Shown: positions 34,442-47,458 of the stretch, piece by piece
How positions within the stretch are numbered: the stretch's first letter is position 1
How the letters are laid out: each line of letters begins with the position of its first letter
Source: Rutidosis leptorrhynchoides
Lineage: Eukaryota; Streptophyta; Magnoliopsida; Asterales; Asteraceae
DNA length: 64,000 bases
Direction of reading: 5' to 3'
Assembly: GCF_046630445.1 (NCBI RefSeq)
Contig: NC_092340.1
Location: 33,936,001-34,000,000 of the forward strand
Notes under the pieces: generated by a model
Databases searched by the model: none
What the model saw: only the letters and a program-made list of their open reading frames with translations
What the model was told of the DNA's origin: nothing
Program-made: the position numbers and the translations under genes

Positions 34442-36840
34442 GTACCTACCCGTTAAAGAAATTTCGTCCCCAAAATTTGATAGAGGTCGTTATGGCTAAC
34501 AATGAGAATGTTATTATGACGATTATGAAGTTTTATCATGTCTAAGAAGTATGGATAAAATAATTCGATTACTCAAAGCGTATGAGGGAAGTTATCGTAA
34601 ATGAAGGAAATAAGATTATAGTGATTCGTCATATCTTTTGACGTCATCACAATTGATCTCCGAATTTAAAGAAAATCTTTGTAATCTATGTTGGATTTGA
34701 TGCTTCGGTGATTAAGGAGATTATGATTCTCTTTGAATTAACACGATAATCCATCTTGATTTCTCTGTCGGGTATTTCACTATAAATTCACCTCATTTGT
34801 TTTCTTACAACTCACACCTTCTCAACTTATATTTTAAAGTATTTGTCAATATGCTTCATCCAGTGCTGATTCTTGATATACTCCTCACTTTCATATCTGT
34901 CGCTCTTCTTTTTCATCTGCCTCTGGAAGAATCTATTTACTTCTACTATACTCTTGGTTTTATAGTGTTTTTAGTTCTCCCGTGTCTTTATATTGCTATA
35001 TGCATTGATATATACGGTTTGTGATTTCTGGGTTGTTGTTGGGTTTTATATCTTCCCTTATATTTCAAAGTCCTTGCTTCTTCTATAATCATTGTCATCC
35101 ACAGTTAATGCTCTCTTCTATTTGCTATGATTTATACTCCCATTTCTAGTTCGGAGCTTTGTCCTTTCGTTTCTTCTTCTTGCGATTAAGCACCGCTTGT
35201 AATGGTCCAGAATTCGCAGATATAATTTCGGAATGAACATTGTTAATGTTCTAGGAAGGAAATTGTAATGACACGATCTTGACTTGTCAAATTACCAGAA
35301 TACCTCGGAAAAGGCCGAATTATCAAGAAATATTTTCTTGATATTTAGAGATCGAAGAGAATACAAGAGTCATGTAACATAGCACATGATGACGTTATGA
35401 TCTGTGAATCATCATGTTCCATTTAGAAACTCAGCATGAATTACTGTAATATAATCACGTTGATCAAGTGTCATTATATTATACTAACTCATGCTTCAGC
35501 TCCCAACACTTCTTCAAGAATATTCCTATTTTAAACTCGAATGTTTCAGAATTTAGAAACTAAAATAGTTTCTTTTATGATATAATATAGATAGCGCGAA
35601 GAGGTAAATGATTTCAGATAAGAATAATTATAAAAATATCTTCAGAAGTATGGATGATATTTATAATGAAAGATACGATGATATCTTAGAATATCTAATA
35701 TCGGAGGATGATGAAGGATATTGTCCGCAGGGGTTTAGAGTCAGGAGCAAGGTATTCGTTAATGACTTCAGCAAGTACTGAATCATTTGGATTCTTTGAA
35801 GGCAGGTTCAGCCTTTGTGATTTGTCCACAGCCTCCTTCATACTTTGCTCAATCCGTTTTCCAGTTCCAAAGCTTCTCTTTTACTGAGCTTTGCCAATAT
35901 ACTATCCTTTATCATCCAACTTTTTACTGTTAAGGTCGTTTACAGTTTTTGCTGCTTCATCAGCATTTTTCAAAATTTCGAGAACTGGTTCGCAGTTTAG
36001 GGTGTTTTTCAGAAATTTCTCATTCAAAGAATTTAAGTCTTGGAGGTAGACGTTGTGTGTATATGTAATTGTTGATGTAGACATGCTACGAGGTTTCAAA
36101 ATACTGATTGCTGATTCTCAATAATTGGTATGGCAATTCTTGTTATAAGGTACGAATGAGTATATGATAGGGTTTCGATAATTATAATGATTTTTTTTTT
36201 TGGAAAGTTAAAGATCAATGAAGTTGTTGGTAAGTTTATTGCTAATGTGGTGATTATAAACGATTCCCCGGTAACATTGGCGAAAGGGAAACGTATCTAT
36301 CGAGGTTATAATAAGACTAGTCCGACTAAAAAGTCGAAGTTGACTTGCTGGATCTGTGACAAAACTGTCTACTTTGAAAAGGAATTGAAAAGTCATTTTA
36401 GCTAATAAATGCCAAAGGGTCTGACATGGATAAGCGTTGAACTATGACTTTGGCTTCGAGAGCTTTTTAGGTACATAAATGTGGGTAATATGTGGTTGGA
36501 TCATCATCTCGATTGTTCATTGTTTGAAGTGTCTTCGAAAACTTCGGAGAGTTTGAACACAGTTTGTAATCGTCAATATACATATGATGTTCTAACACGG
36601 TTTTAAAGTCAAAGTATAGCTTTGAAAGATGTAGGAATCTAAGAGTGATGTCTTCTGTTAAATCATGACTTGGATTTTGATTTGTCAAAATCAGAATGCG
36701 TAATCAAATTTGGGTGAGAATGGTTGCTTTGATTTCTATACAAGAATGTATATTGTTGTGAGATTTTGGGAGTATAGTTGATGATTTGCTTAATCAGATT
36801 CGAAAAATGTAATATATTAATTGTGAATTTATATATCTCT
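34442..36840 (-). other. Gypsy C internal region, 3' half: PPT and degraded unidentified coding sequence
   Basis: The complement of the first bases (34442-34480) is the family PPT block (TTTGGGGACGAAATTTC, then AACGGGTAGGTAC). Between about 36110 and 35700 the minus strand reads as a broken Lys/Leu-rich protein with frameshifts: YLQDLNSLNEKFLKNTLN, LEILKNADEAAKTVNDLN, then in other frames SILAKLSKREALELE and KNPNDSVLAEVINEYLAP. I do not recognise it; it looks like a coiled-coil type accessory or captured protein. No gag, protease, RT or integrase motif was found. A 75-residue hydrophobic reading on the plus strand (34797-35024) is antisense to the element and unsupported. Confidence 0.5.
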
Positions 36841-36857
36841 CGGGTATTACCTACCCG
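36841..36857 (-). other. Variant pre-gag hairpin in Gypsy C
   Basis: On the element strand it reads CGGGTAGGTAATACCCG, the same length as the hairpin of Gypsy A/B. Six-base arms CGGGTA/TACCCG still pair. It lies at the matching position, after the accessory ORF. Confidence 0.65.
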
Positions 36858-37017
36858 TTAAAAAAAAATTCACAATTAATATTTTGTACAAAAGAATTTT
36901 ATTACAGTCTTTATGGAAATATATATGTGTATATTTCTTCAGATGTAATATTGATTTAATGAGTTAATATTAAATTAAACTCATTTGATTTATGGTTAAG
37001 GCGAGGATAGATAATTT

Positions 37018-37658
37018 CTAAACTTTAGAAATTACATAATCGCCGTAGAATGTTTCCCCAATGAAGTTATGAATCAATACTTCATCGTTGTGGTATTCCT
37101 TGGTATCTACATGGCGTATGACGTCGATGCTCGTGGGACAGATTGTGAAGTTGAGGTTTGCGATGCGGTTGTTGTTGGTGGTGGTAATGGTACTGTTGAT
37201 GGTGGTACTGGTTATGCTGTTGGTACTGCTGCTGGTGTTTGTAACCTTTGCACCATATTCTCCAAAGCCACTACCAGAACGCGAAGCTCGTTGACTTCTT
37301 CTATTACACCGGGGTAATTGTCGGTTCAGACGAGCGGATAAATAAGATCTAGAATTTGGTGTAGTATACAATCATGACGAGATACTCTGGAAATGAGAGA
37401 GAAAATGGTGTTTCGGACAGGTTCGCCGGTAAGTGCTTCAGGTTCATTGCCAAGAGGGCAATGTGGTGGATGAAAGGGATCGCCTTCTTCTTGTCTCCAA
37501 TGGTTAAGTAGATTACGAACCCATCCCCAATTCATCCAGAATAGATGATGGCTAATTGGTTGATTCATTCCGGTCACGCTGCTTTCGGAGCTCATGTGGA
37601 AATCCATATTGGCATAGCTGTCGGAATCTGAGAAACTCGAACTGGTTGAGGGATCCAT
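37018..37658 (-). pseudogene. Gypsy C accessory ORF (Ser-rich N-terminus), frameshifted
   Basis: In element direction an ATG at 37658 opens a Ser/Asp-rich start (MDPSTSSSFSDSDSYANMDF). It then reads HLFWMNWGWVRNLLNHWRQ and PFHPPHCPLGNEPEALTGE and stops at 37326. Near 37370 the reading moves to another frame (YTTPNSRSYLSARLNRQLPR), which stays open through a Thr/Asn-rich spacer to FIGETFYGDYVISKV and stops at 37018. A single frameshift therefore splits one protein of roughly 210 residues. It occupies the place taken by the acidic ORF in Gypsy A/B but does not resemble it. Function unknown. Confidence 0.55.
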
Positions 37659-38055
37659 CTTGTATGATCAGGGAAAGAATTTTTTTGGTATGAAATAGAT
37701 TGTAGAATTTAGATTTGGTATTCTTCAATACATAATTTACATATGTATATATAATACCAAAATCCCATAAATTACGGAGGAATCTTTGAAAGATGTCAGT
37801 CAAAGTTCACAGTAACAGATATGCTAAGATAAGAATTCGTCTATACACAATTATGCAATAAATGTAGGAAAACGCGTCTAGACTTAAGAATGATAAGCAG
37901 GTAATTTCCTAAGGATGGTAAGTAGATGATTTCCGACTAAAAATGATAAGCAAAAATTTTGACATGCAGACACGGTCGAAGTCCAGACTCACTAATGCAT
38001 CTTAACAACTATCAGTTAGACACACTAATGCAAGACCTGGTTCGCTAAGACCACC

Positions 38056-38067
38056 GCTCTGATACCA
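38056..38067 (-). other. Gypsy C primer binding site (tRNA-Met)
   Basis: GCTCTGATACCA is the complement of TGGTATCAGAGC, two bases from the 5' LTR (38070). Confidence 0.9.
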
Positions 38068-38069
38068 AC

Positions 38070-40207
<2,138 letters not shown>

Positions 40208-40322
40208 GTACATTAATATTACACAATATTTTACACGCAAATAGATAGTACTGAAACATTTAGCAAACATAATGACAAAGACAGACGATATTAAATCGTT
40301 TATTTTTCGAAAGACACACAAC

Positions 40323-41357
40323 TTAAACATTCAAGAAATCTTCATATAAATCAGATGGTTTCTCAATGACTGTTGGATCGACGTTATCCACAAAGTTTAC
40401 TTCCTTTTCTTTATCTTTCAGCGAATCCTGATACATCTTAACAAGATGTTTAGATGTTCGGAAAGTATTAGCCCAGTGGCCCATTCTACCACATCTGTAG
40501 CAAGATTCTTCAGAATTTTTAGAAGAATTTTCTTCAACATCTTGTTTAGTGGGCTTGTTTTGTGGTTGATATTTATATTTTCGTGGATTATTATTTCTTT
40601 GACCACCACGGCCACGACCACGACCACGTCCTCGCCCATTACCATTACCATAAGGATGGTTTCTACCATAGTTATGGCTTTTGGCATGATGATGGTGATG
40701 GTTATTATAACCACGACCTTGCCCGCGTCCTTGTCCCTGTTTATAATTATTTGCAGTATTTGCTTCAGGGATTGCAAGTGTACCAGTAGGACGGGATTGC
40801 TGATTTTTCATTAATAGCTCATCATTTTGCTCTGCAACTAAGAGATATGAATTAAGTTCAGGATATGTTTTGAACTTTAGCATTCTCAAATTTCTTTGCA
40901 CTGTGATGTTTGCAGCATTCATTGTGGAGAAAGTTTTCTCCATCATGTCTGCATCACTTATTTCATGTCCACAGAATTTAAGTTGTGAGACTGTATTATA
41001 CAGAGCTGAGCTGTATTCATTTACTTTCTTAAAGTCTTGGAACCTTAATGTTCTCCATTGATCCATAGCAGCTGGAAGTAAAATTTCTCTTTGATTATTG
41101 AATCTGCTTTTGAGACCTTCCCATAAAACATGGGGATCTTCTACAGTCACATAATTATTTTGTAAGCATTCATAAATATGTTGATGAATAAAGCAACATG
41201 CCGTTGCTTGTTCTTTTTCAGAACAAGTGTTGTTTTCATTTATGGTTTCAAGAATGTCCATTGATTTAAGATGCATTTTTACTTTTATAACCCATGGCAT
41301 GTAGTTATTTTCCGTTGATTCTAAAGGAGTAAATTTAAGCTTTTCCAGATTCGACAT
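40323..41357 (-). CDS. Copia-2 Gag (UBN2-type, with zinc knuckle)
   Basis: An intact 344-residue ORF on the minus strand. The N-terminus (MSNLEKLKFTPLESTENNY, then MPWVIKVKMHLKSMDI) and the middle (HVLWEGLKSRFNNQ, then WRTLRFQDFKKVNEYSSAL) are typical of the UBN2 Gag domain of plant copia elements. A Gly/Arg/His/Asn-rich RNA-binding region follows (about residues 205-250). One zinc knuckle, CYRCGRMGHWANTF, has Phe-Arg-Thr in place of the last Cys position (normally CX2CX4HX4C), so the knuckle is damaged. It packages element RNA in virus-like particles. It has its own stop codon at 40323-40325; pol is separate. The Gypsy C insertion is 115 bases downstream. Confidence 0.88.
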   Translation of the reverse strand: MSNLEKLKFTPLESTENNYMPWVIKVKMHLKSMDILETINENNTCSEKEQATACCFIHQHIYECLQNNYVTVEDPHVLWEGLKSRFNNQREILLPAAMDQWRTLRFQDFKKVNEYSSALYNTVSQLKFCGHEISDADMMEKTFSTMNAANITVQRNLRMLKFKTYPELNSYLLVAEQNDELLMKNQQSRPTGTLAIPEANTANNYKQGQGRGQGRGYNNHHHHHAKSHNYGRNHPYGNGNGRGRGRGRGRGGQRNNNPRKYKYQPQNKPTKQDVEENSSKNSEESCYRCGRMGHWANTFRTSKHLVKMYQDSLKDKEKEVNFVDNVDPTVIEKPSDLYEDFLNV

Positions 41358-41458
41358 TTTCTATTAAAACAAACAACATGATAAATTATAGTCACTTTAT
41401 ATGCATAAGTATATAAACATTAAACATAAATTTGATATAACATAAATGATAAGTAGGT

Positions 41459-41700
41459 GACAGTGTCGACCATATGTAAGCAATCATTAATAAATGTTAT
41501 ATAACATAAATATAAATATTAGTAAACATAAATGATAATTAGGCGACAGTGTCGGCCATATAAATGTTAGATAATAGAAATATAAATGTTAGTAGCATAA
41601 ATGATAATTAGGCGACAGTGTCGGCCATATAAATGTTAGATAATTGAAATATAAATGTTAGTAACATAAATGATAATTAGACGACAGTGTCGACCATATA
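41459..41700 (-). repeat. Tandem repeats in the Copia-2 leader
   Basis: The motif GACAGTGTCG(A/G)CCATAT occurs at 41459, 41545, 41614 and 41683 (spacings 86, 69, 69), each inside a longer AT-rich unit with ATAAATGATAATTAG. GACAGTGTC is itself a near palindrome. It lies between PBS and gag and could be part of the packaging region. Confidence 0.85.
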
Positions 41701-41770
41701 TTATTCAGGTGGTATAACTGACCATATATCATTTAGGTGGCAGAGCCAACCATAATTAGTATTAAGATTA

Positions 41771-41784
41771 TCGTGCTGATAACG
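41771..41784 (-). other. Copia-2 primer binding site
   Basis: TCGTGCTGATAACG lies directly beside the 5' LTR. Its complement, CGTTATCAGCACGA, is the form widely seen next to plant copia LTRs and is thought to pair with an internal part of initiator tRNA-Met. Confidence 0.7.
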
Positions 41785-42064
41785 TGTTATAATTCAGTAG
41801 GCTTATAACTACCTTTAGTGGTTTGATTCTTGATGTTATAATTCAGTAGGCTTATAACTACCTTTAGTGATTTGATTCTTGATTAAGAATACTAATAATG
41901 AAGTGTAAGAACAAAGATGATAATGGAGAGAAAGAAAGAAACACTTTGTAAGTGTGAGAAATAGTGCAAGTTTAATGCTTGCATTCATGGCTATTTATAG
42001 CAAAAATATCACAAGTTTAGGTAATACAATAATATTACTTTTGTGTATCAATAATTGACTATCC

Positions 42065-42126
<62 letters not shown>

Positions 42127-42133
42127 TATAACA
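41785..42133 (-). repeat. Copia-2 5' LTR (~349 bp)
   Basis: Matches 28294-28606 including the 49-bp terminal duplication (41785-41833 and 41834-41882). It is longer because of a (TA)n run at about 42068-42117. Confidence 0.92.
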
Positions 42134-42270
42134 TTTATAACTATTACTTCTTTTATATGGCGCTAGCTAGTAAATTAAGTTTCATTAGTAAAACAACTTA
42201 CTAAAATATCTATTTAATTTGTCATGTATTACGGAGTTTATTGTAACATACGGAGTATTATATACCTATA

Positions 42271-42816
42271 TCTCAAAGGCAGAGGCCAAATGAATAGTCC
42301 TATTCATTTTTTCACTTTTCGCAAACTTAACCCCCAACTTTTATTAAAATACCAATCGCACCCTCACTTTATACTCTTATTAAAATACAAGTCGCACCTC
42401 CACTTTATACGTATATTTTTCCCAAATTTCACAAACTAAACCCCCTAACTTTTATTAAAATACAAATCGAACCCCCACTTTACTAATTTTTTTTTACTAA
42501 GATTCAATTTTCACAAACTTAACCCCCTAACTTTTATTAAAATAGAAATCGAACTCCCACTTTATACGTATATTTTTTTCAAATTTCACAAACTTAACCC
42601 CCTAACTTTTATTAAAATACAAATCGAACCCCCACTTTACTAACCTTTTTTTTTTTTAAAATAAAACCCGAACGCTAAAAGAAGCAACTTTCACAAAAGG
42701 AACAACCCTTCAATGTTAGATGTCGAAAAAAATTCTTTTTTACAAAATAGATCAAGACTTTTTTTAACTCGCATTCAAAACGGAGCCCCGGCGCGAAGCG
42801 AGGGCTCCACAACTAG
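42271..42816 (+). mobile_element. Non-autonomous Helitron 1
   Basis: The 3' end has a GC hairpin with GGAGCCC/GGGCTCC arms (42782-42788 and 42802-42808), then ACAA and the terminal CTAG (42813-42816) followed by T, the standard Helitron end. The proposed 5' end is TC at 42271 after an A; the start (TCTCAAAGG...CCAAATGAATAGT) resembles that of Helitron 2. The interior has four degenerate copies of a ~70-bp C-rich unit (42318-42644, CCCCCTAACTTTTATTAAAA). No Rep/helicase coding was found. Confidence 0.65.
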
Positions 42817-42839
42817 TTATATTATATTATATTTATATA

Positions 42840-43611
42840 TCTAAAATGTATATCCAAAGTGAATAGTAACTTCACAAGTTTCACAAAACACCCCCAATCT
42901 TTTACTTATTTACATTTTAGACTCAAAATATATAATAGTTAACTTTATAGCTTTTATAAATTTACCACAAACTTTAAACATTTTATACTTTAACCATTAA
43001 ACTTCTCATTCATTATAAATCGACCACATACTTTATATACTACCTAATAGACAAAACCGATTAATAGTCATCAGGGGCGTTTTCGTCCTTTCACGTTTTT
43101 CCCTTTTCCCACCTTTTTTTTTTTCAAAAAAGCCCCCATAGTTTGTTCAAATATTAAAATCGACCCCCCAAAGTGTCAAATACTCATTTTCATAAAAAAA
43201 AATTTAAATAAACTCCACCCAAATATTCAACGGGCCGTATCTTCTCACTCGCAACGAGTTAAATTTTTCTGACACCATCGTTAAACTCGAAATAATTTCA
43301 GGAGCACACTGTCACTAACTATACGCAAAACATACGCTTTTTAAAAAACGCTAAATATTTGATCTACTTTTCATACACGTCGATTTTGCGTTAAATTTTT
43401 AAAAGTCGACAATTCCATAGTGAAACGCGGAGATGTACATATATTGTTAATTTAAAACAACATTTAAATCTTTCACGGATTACACCTTTTAGTTCGAATC
43501 GAATTGCGCTTCAAGGATATCATCTTTAGCCACGAAATAATTTTACAAACTAAACGCAATATAATACATTGAAAACCGAACCCCGGCGCGAAGCGAGGGT
43601 TCGAACACTAG
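42840..43611 (+). mobile_element. Non-autonomous Helitron 2
   Basis: The 3' hairpin has CGAACCC/GGGTTCG arms (43577-43583 and 43597-43603) around the same CGGCGCGAAGCGA loop as Helitron 1, then AACA and CTAG (43608-43611) followed by T. The proposed 5' TC is at 42840, 24 bases after the end of Helitron 1. No coding capacity seen. Confidence 0.65.
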
Positions 43612-43689
43612 TTAATTACTAAATAGCCAAATAGGTCATCAACTATACGAACCAGCTGGACTGATTAGAAACTAACTTTTAATTCGACG

Positions 43690-43880
43690 TCAATGCATCA
43701 GATGCAGATCGACTTCAATGTGGAGGTCAAGGGTTCGATTCATGTCATTCACAAAGTTATTCTCCTTTATAGTCACGGAGGTTCGCCTGCAATGGCTGTT
43801 CGCATAGTGGATAGTCGTTCTGAAATTAGTCAGTCAAAAAAAAGGTTGTATATCCAGGTTAATAAAAAAAAAAAAAAAAA
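43690..43880 (+). mobile_element. SINE-like element (possible)
   Basis: GGTCAAGGGTTCGATTC (43727-43743) fits a pol III B box (GGTTCGA core). The unit ends in an A-run at about 43862-43879, as SINEs do. I could not define an A box or target-site duplication, so the limits are approximate. Confidence 0.35.
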
Positions 43881-44791
43881 GTCATGATTCATGAATTAAT
43901 AATAAATTTATATATGTTACAACCATCTAGAAGCAATCGAGTTATATTTGAACTTCTTGTAAAACAAGTTAAGTATACGGTGAACTAATATTTGACTTTC
44001 ATGGTGAACTATTGCTCGTAGTGGTTTGACCAACCTGGAAGGCAAGGTCTCCTCATAACAACTTGTAATTAATTAAGGACGGGAATGGATATCATCATAT
44101 TCAACAGATTCTATATATTAAAATGTAAATGTATATGAATGATCTAAATTTATGAATAATGACTTTATTAATCGAGTTAACAGAAAGCGTCGACTTATTG
44201 GCAACTTAACTGTCACATGAAAATTTGATGCTACAACTTTCATGACGTCTCACATTTTTTTAACCTACTTATTGACTGGAGGTTCATTCGGAAGCAATCT
44301 CTCTATCCATAGAACATTGAGAGCAAAGACAGATCTAGTTGAAGCCCAGTGGTAGCACGGGCTACCACTAAAATTCACGATACAGTGAATTTTTTTTTTT
44401 AGCTTTTAACCAGTAATACCACTGGATAGTGTAATTTTTTTGTGTGACACCACTAGATAGTGTAAATTTTTTGAGCTTTTAACTAGTGACACCAGTGACA
44501 ATGATTCCTAGATCCGCCACTGATTAAGAAGAAGAACTTTCTCTACTTCTGGGGTGTTTTACTCTTGGTGGAGAAATGACTTCGCTTTATTTTAAAAATA
44601 ATAGAATGATTGTCTACATTTTACCTACCTCATACCCCACTTATATGCGTCGACTTATTCATATAAATATTTACCTTTAGATTTTTTCGATGATAATCAA
44701 AATACATTTTAGAAAGAATTACTTTCTGTGGGTGTATTTGACTTAAACTAACACTGTAATGTTCAAGAACGTTTAAAAGAAAAGGAGGAAT
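43881..44791. other. Intergenic region with degenerate repeats
   Basis: No gene is supported. At about 44348-44520 there is a cluster of imperfect copies of ACCACT(G/A)GATAGTGTAAATTTTTT and a small GGTAGC/GCTACC hairpin, likely eroded repeat sequence. Confidence 0.4.
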
Positions 44792-45010
44792 TCAAAGATT
44801 ACCGATAGTTATTTGATGGGCATAAAGGGGAATTTTCTTTTCAGGATGGTTATCAGCCGTGTCAGACTGAGAAGGAACAACTGGGTTAAATTTATCGAGA
44901 TTTTTAAATATTGTTCGTAAATAATCCAACCTCTGTTGAGTCATCGAAGTAGAAATTGTACCTACGTCTTTGGTATCCTTCTTATCTACAGTACTCTAAC
45001 TTTCGGCCAT
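44792..45010 (-). pseudogene. Putative first exon or small ORF with a premature stop (unidentified)
   Basis: On the minus strand an ATG at 45010 reads MAES, then TAG, then stays open for 68 codons: STVDKKDTKDVGTISTS, MTQQRLDYLRTIFKNLDKF, NPVVPSQSDTADNHPEKK, to ITIGNL and a stop at 44792. About 175 bases upstream (45188-45196) the minus strand has CTATAAATA, a good TATA box, followed by a pyrimidine-rich leader. ATCG|GTAATC near the end could be a splice donor. It may be exon 1 of a decayed gene or element. I do not recognise the protein. Confidence 0.3.
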
Positions 45011-45210
45011 GGTAGAATTATAGGACAATTACAAAAAAGCGGAAGAACGTAGAACCCTAACCTTGAAGCGGCAAAGATGAAACGAAAAAGCTTCGAAAGT
45101 ATATTGCAAGGAGATGACGATGAAATCTTATACAGAATAAAAGGTAAAGTTCAATAAAAAAAATAAGATAAGACAAATATATTAGGTATTTATAGGGTCG
45201 GTGAAAATAT

Positions 45211-45691
45211 ATAAATGATTCTGATAAGGACATATGTGCGGTCAAGATCAACAAAGGAAGTTACCTGAAATAAATTTGGAATTCAAATCGTTTATTTAAA
45301 AAGGAAACATTTCAAATTGTCTAATCAAATCGCTAGAAGTCATGATTGTTGGTCAAATAAATTCAGCAAAAGGCAACGTCAACATGAGTCTCTTCCCGAG
45401 GCAAAGACATTTTTATTTCTTTTTTTGTTAAAAAAGTTAAGTAAAAAATAAAAATATCACACTAGGAGGACTTAATGGAGTGCCCTATGGTTTGCACGCA
45501 TTAAAAACCTACTATAAGCCAGAAAAGATGTTTGAAAGGCATAACATAACATCAAAGACAAGTTTCAAAGTATACACGTTCAACGTTTTCCATCCAGAAA
45601 AGTATTCTAAATCATAATTCAAGTCACCCAACGTTTTGCGTAAACCCTGAAGGCAACATTGTATACTTAAGCCCTAAGAAGAGCACGTGAG
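45211..45691. other. Non-coding spacer
   Basis: I see no gene, repeat structure or element boundary that I can support here. Confidence 0.4.
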
Positions 45692-47200
45692 TGTAGCGAC
45701 CCGACAAAATCGTCATTGACGGCGCCGTCTACTTAGGTCCCGTAACGAGGTCATAAGTCTTTAAAATAACGTTTGACCAAAGATATGTCACATTCATTTC
45801 AAAAGTAAGAGTGTTTCAAAGTTTACAAGAATTGTTCAACCAAAAGTTACGTTACTAAGTTATAAGTACAATTGAAACCCATGCGACACAATTTTAGATA
45901 AAATCAAAAGACGCTCTACGTATGCATGTATACTCGACATCCAAGCAAGTATCAAAAGTAATGAGCGGAAGCATGTATCACAAAACGTTCAAGGACCTGA
46001 GAAAAACATAGAAATCTGTCAACGAAAATGTTGGTGAAATCATAGGTTTAAGTAAGTAAGTACAAATGAACCACAAGATTTATATCATTGAAATAATAGT
46101 TATCCATTTCAAAAATTGTTATCACGAGCACCCAATTATCAAGGCTTAACATTCCTTCCATAGAACCCCATCACAATAGTGTTAGAACATACACTGTTTC
46201 TCGAAAATATATTTCATCCGAAGTAACGGTAGCGAACCGTACAAATGAGGGTTTGTCAAACCCATATGGATCCATAAAACATAAGTTCTCGCTTACACCC
46301 GGCAAATGTAACTAATGATAATCGAATTGAGGATTTTGTTCTAAACTCGTATGTAGAATGTTTGTTTTCCTGTACTTGTGTTCACTTAGTAAAAAGAAAC
46401 GTTTATGTTTTCTCATCCCAAATGTAAGTTCAAAAGAGTAAAAGTGGGACTATGATCTCACCTTGAGTGCACGTATGTAAAAGTACTTCAACAAGTAAAC
46501 GTGTGCAAGAACGAACGCTAGTCTTGACCTAAACAAATAGGTTTGTATCAATATCGGTAAACATGGTCGGTCAAAGTGTTCAATTAGTCCTATGGCTCGT
46601 TACGACTCGATTACTATAGCATGTGAGTCAAGTTGTCACGTTTCATGCAAGATACAAGTATAAAAGCATGTTAGAACGATTGCACAAACATTTGGTTAAG
46701 TTTGATTAAAAGTCAACTTGGGTCGGGTCAAAGTCAACGAAAAAGTCAACACGTTCGGGTCGGGTCTCGTACTATTTTTCTGAGGTTTTTAATCATATAT
46801 GAGCATGTTAGAACAAGTTACATGTGAATCGGAGGTGCGTAGTATAGCAAACATTTTTCGTAAAATGGCAAACCAAAACAGTCCCTGGCAGTGCATCTGG
46901 ACGGCGTCCAGATTTGCTGGACGGCGTCCAGCATTGAAGGACTGGACGGCGTCCAAATCAGTATCCAGTTCCAGTTTTGCTGCAACATACAAATGCACGA
47001 ACCAAAACTTAAACAAACCAAAACATGTGTCTTATATCATCGGAAAGGTATTTTGACGAGGAAAACAACTAAGCATATTTCATCAATCAATCTACCACTT
47101 ACAACAACTAAAATCACATTGAATGCTCAACATTTATTACATTCAAGTTCATAAATGCGGTTTGGTGATTCGGAAATTTACTACCTACATATAATACGCC
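45692..47200 (-). repeat. Truncated Ty3/gypsy LTR (minus strand)
   Basis: It starts TGTAGCGACCCG; on the minus strand this is an LTR end reading GGGTCGCTACA. The segment 45985-46060, reverse-complemented (ACCTATGATTTCACCAAC, TTTTTCTCAGGTCC, GCTTCCGCTCATTAC), matches the core of the Gypsy A/B/C LTRs, giving the orientation. The other LTR end is missing: homology stops at 47200, where Athila sequence begins. No internal region is seen, so it is a solo or broken LTR. Confidence 0.65.
46895..46955. repeat. Three copies of a GC palindrome (CTGGACGGCGTCCAG)
   Basis: Centres are at 46904, 46924 and 46949. The arms extend differently in each copy but remain paired: ATCTGGACG/CGTCCAGAT in the first, GCTGGACG/CGTCCAGC in the second, TGGACG/CGTCCA in the third. 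The surrounding sequence is AT-rich. Confidence 0.85.
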
Positions 47201-47458
47201 GGTAAAGGGTTATTCCGGAAAACTTATCTAGGGTAAAAACTAGATTTCAAAAGATCAAATGTTTTCATAAAGATCCAATTTCCTTAATGAATCTAAATTT
47301 TTATAGTCATGTGGGACTGTAAACCATATCGTTACTACCATTGTTTATACCGCCGTATAGAAATCACTGATGTACAAAGTGTGAAGAATAAAGAAGTGAT
47401 TCTAGTATTTCAAGACGATATTGCTTGAGGACAAGCAACGCTCAAGTGTGGGAATATT
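47201..47458 (+). mobile_element. Extra copy of the Athila 3' internal end, left of the left LTR
   Basis: This 258-bp block is identical by eye to 62079-62336, the internal sequence just before the right LTR, including GACAAGCAACGCTCAAGTG and the purine tract. In a simple insertion host DNA should precede the left LTR. The block therefore indicates a tandem or rearranged Athila copy whose left part was lost at 47200. Confidence 0.85.

Noticed and set aside
34797..35024. Hydrophobic 75-aa plus-strand ORF in Gypsy C
   Set aside because: Antisense to the element, T-rich composition explains the hydrophobicity, no conserved partner seen.
36187..36405. Possible C2H2-like protein (CWICDKTVYF...KSHF) on the plus strand
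   Set aside because: Antisense within Gypsy C, incomplete finger (one His only), begins in a T-run; likely chance.
37069..37317. Val/Gly-rich plus-strand ORFs
   Set aside because: Antisense shadows of the Gypsy C accessory ORF and its Thr/Asn spacer.
40418..40814. ORFs overlapping Copia-2 gag on both strands
   Set aside because: Other-frame readings of the Gly/Arg/His/Asn-rich Gag tail.
41459..41700. Regularly spaced repeats resembling a CRISPR array
   Set aside because: Spacings are 86, 69, 69 and the intervening sequence is itself repeated; it is a tandem repeat in a retrotransposon leader of a plant.
47201..47458. Placing the Athila LTR start at 47201
   Set aside because: The block does not begin with TG and contains the purine tract typical of sequence just before an LTR; TGATAATGC at 47459 pairs with the GACATCA end.
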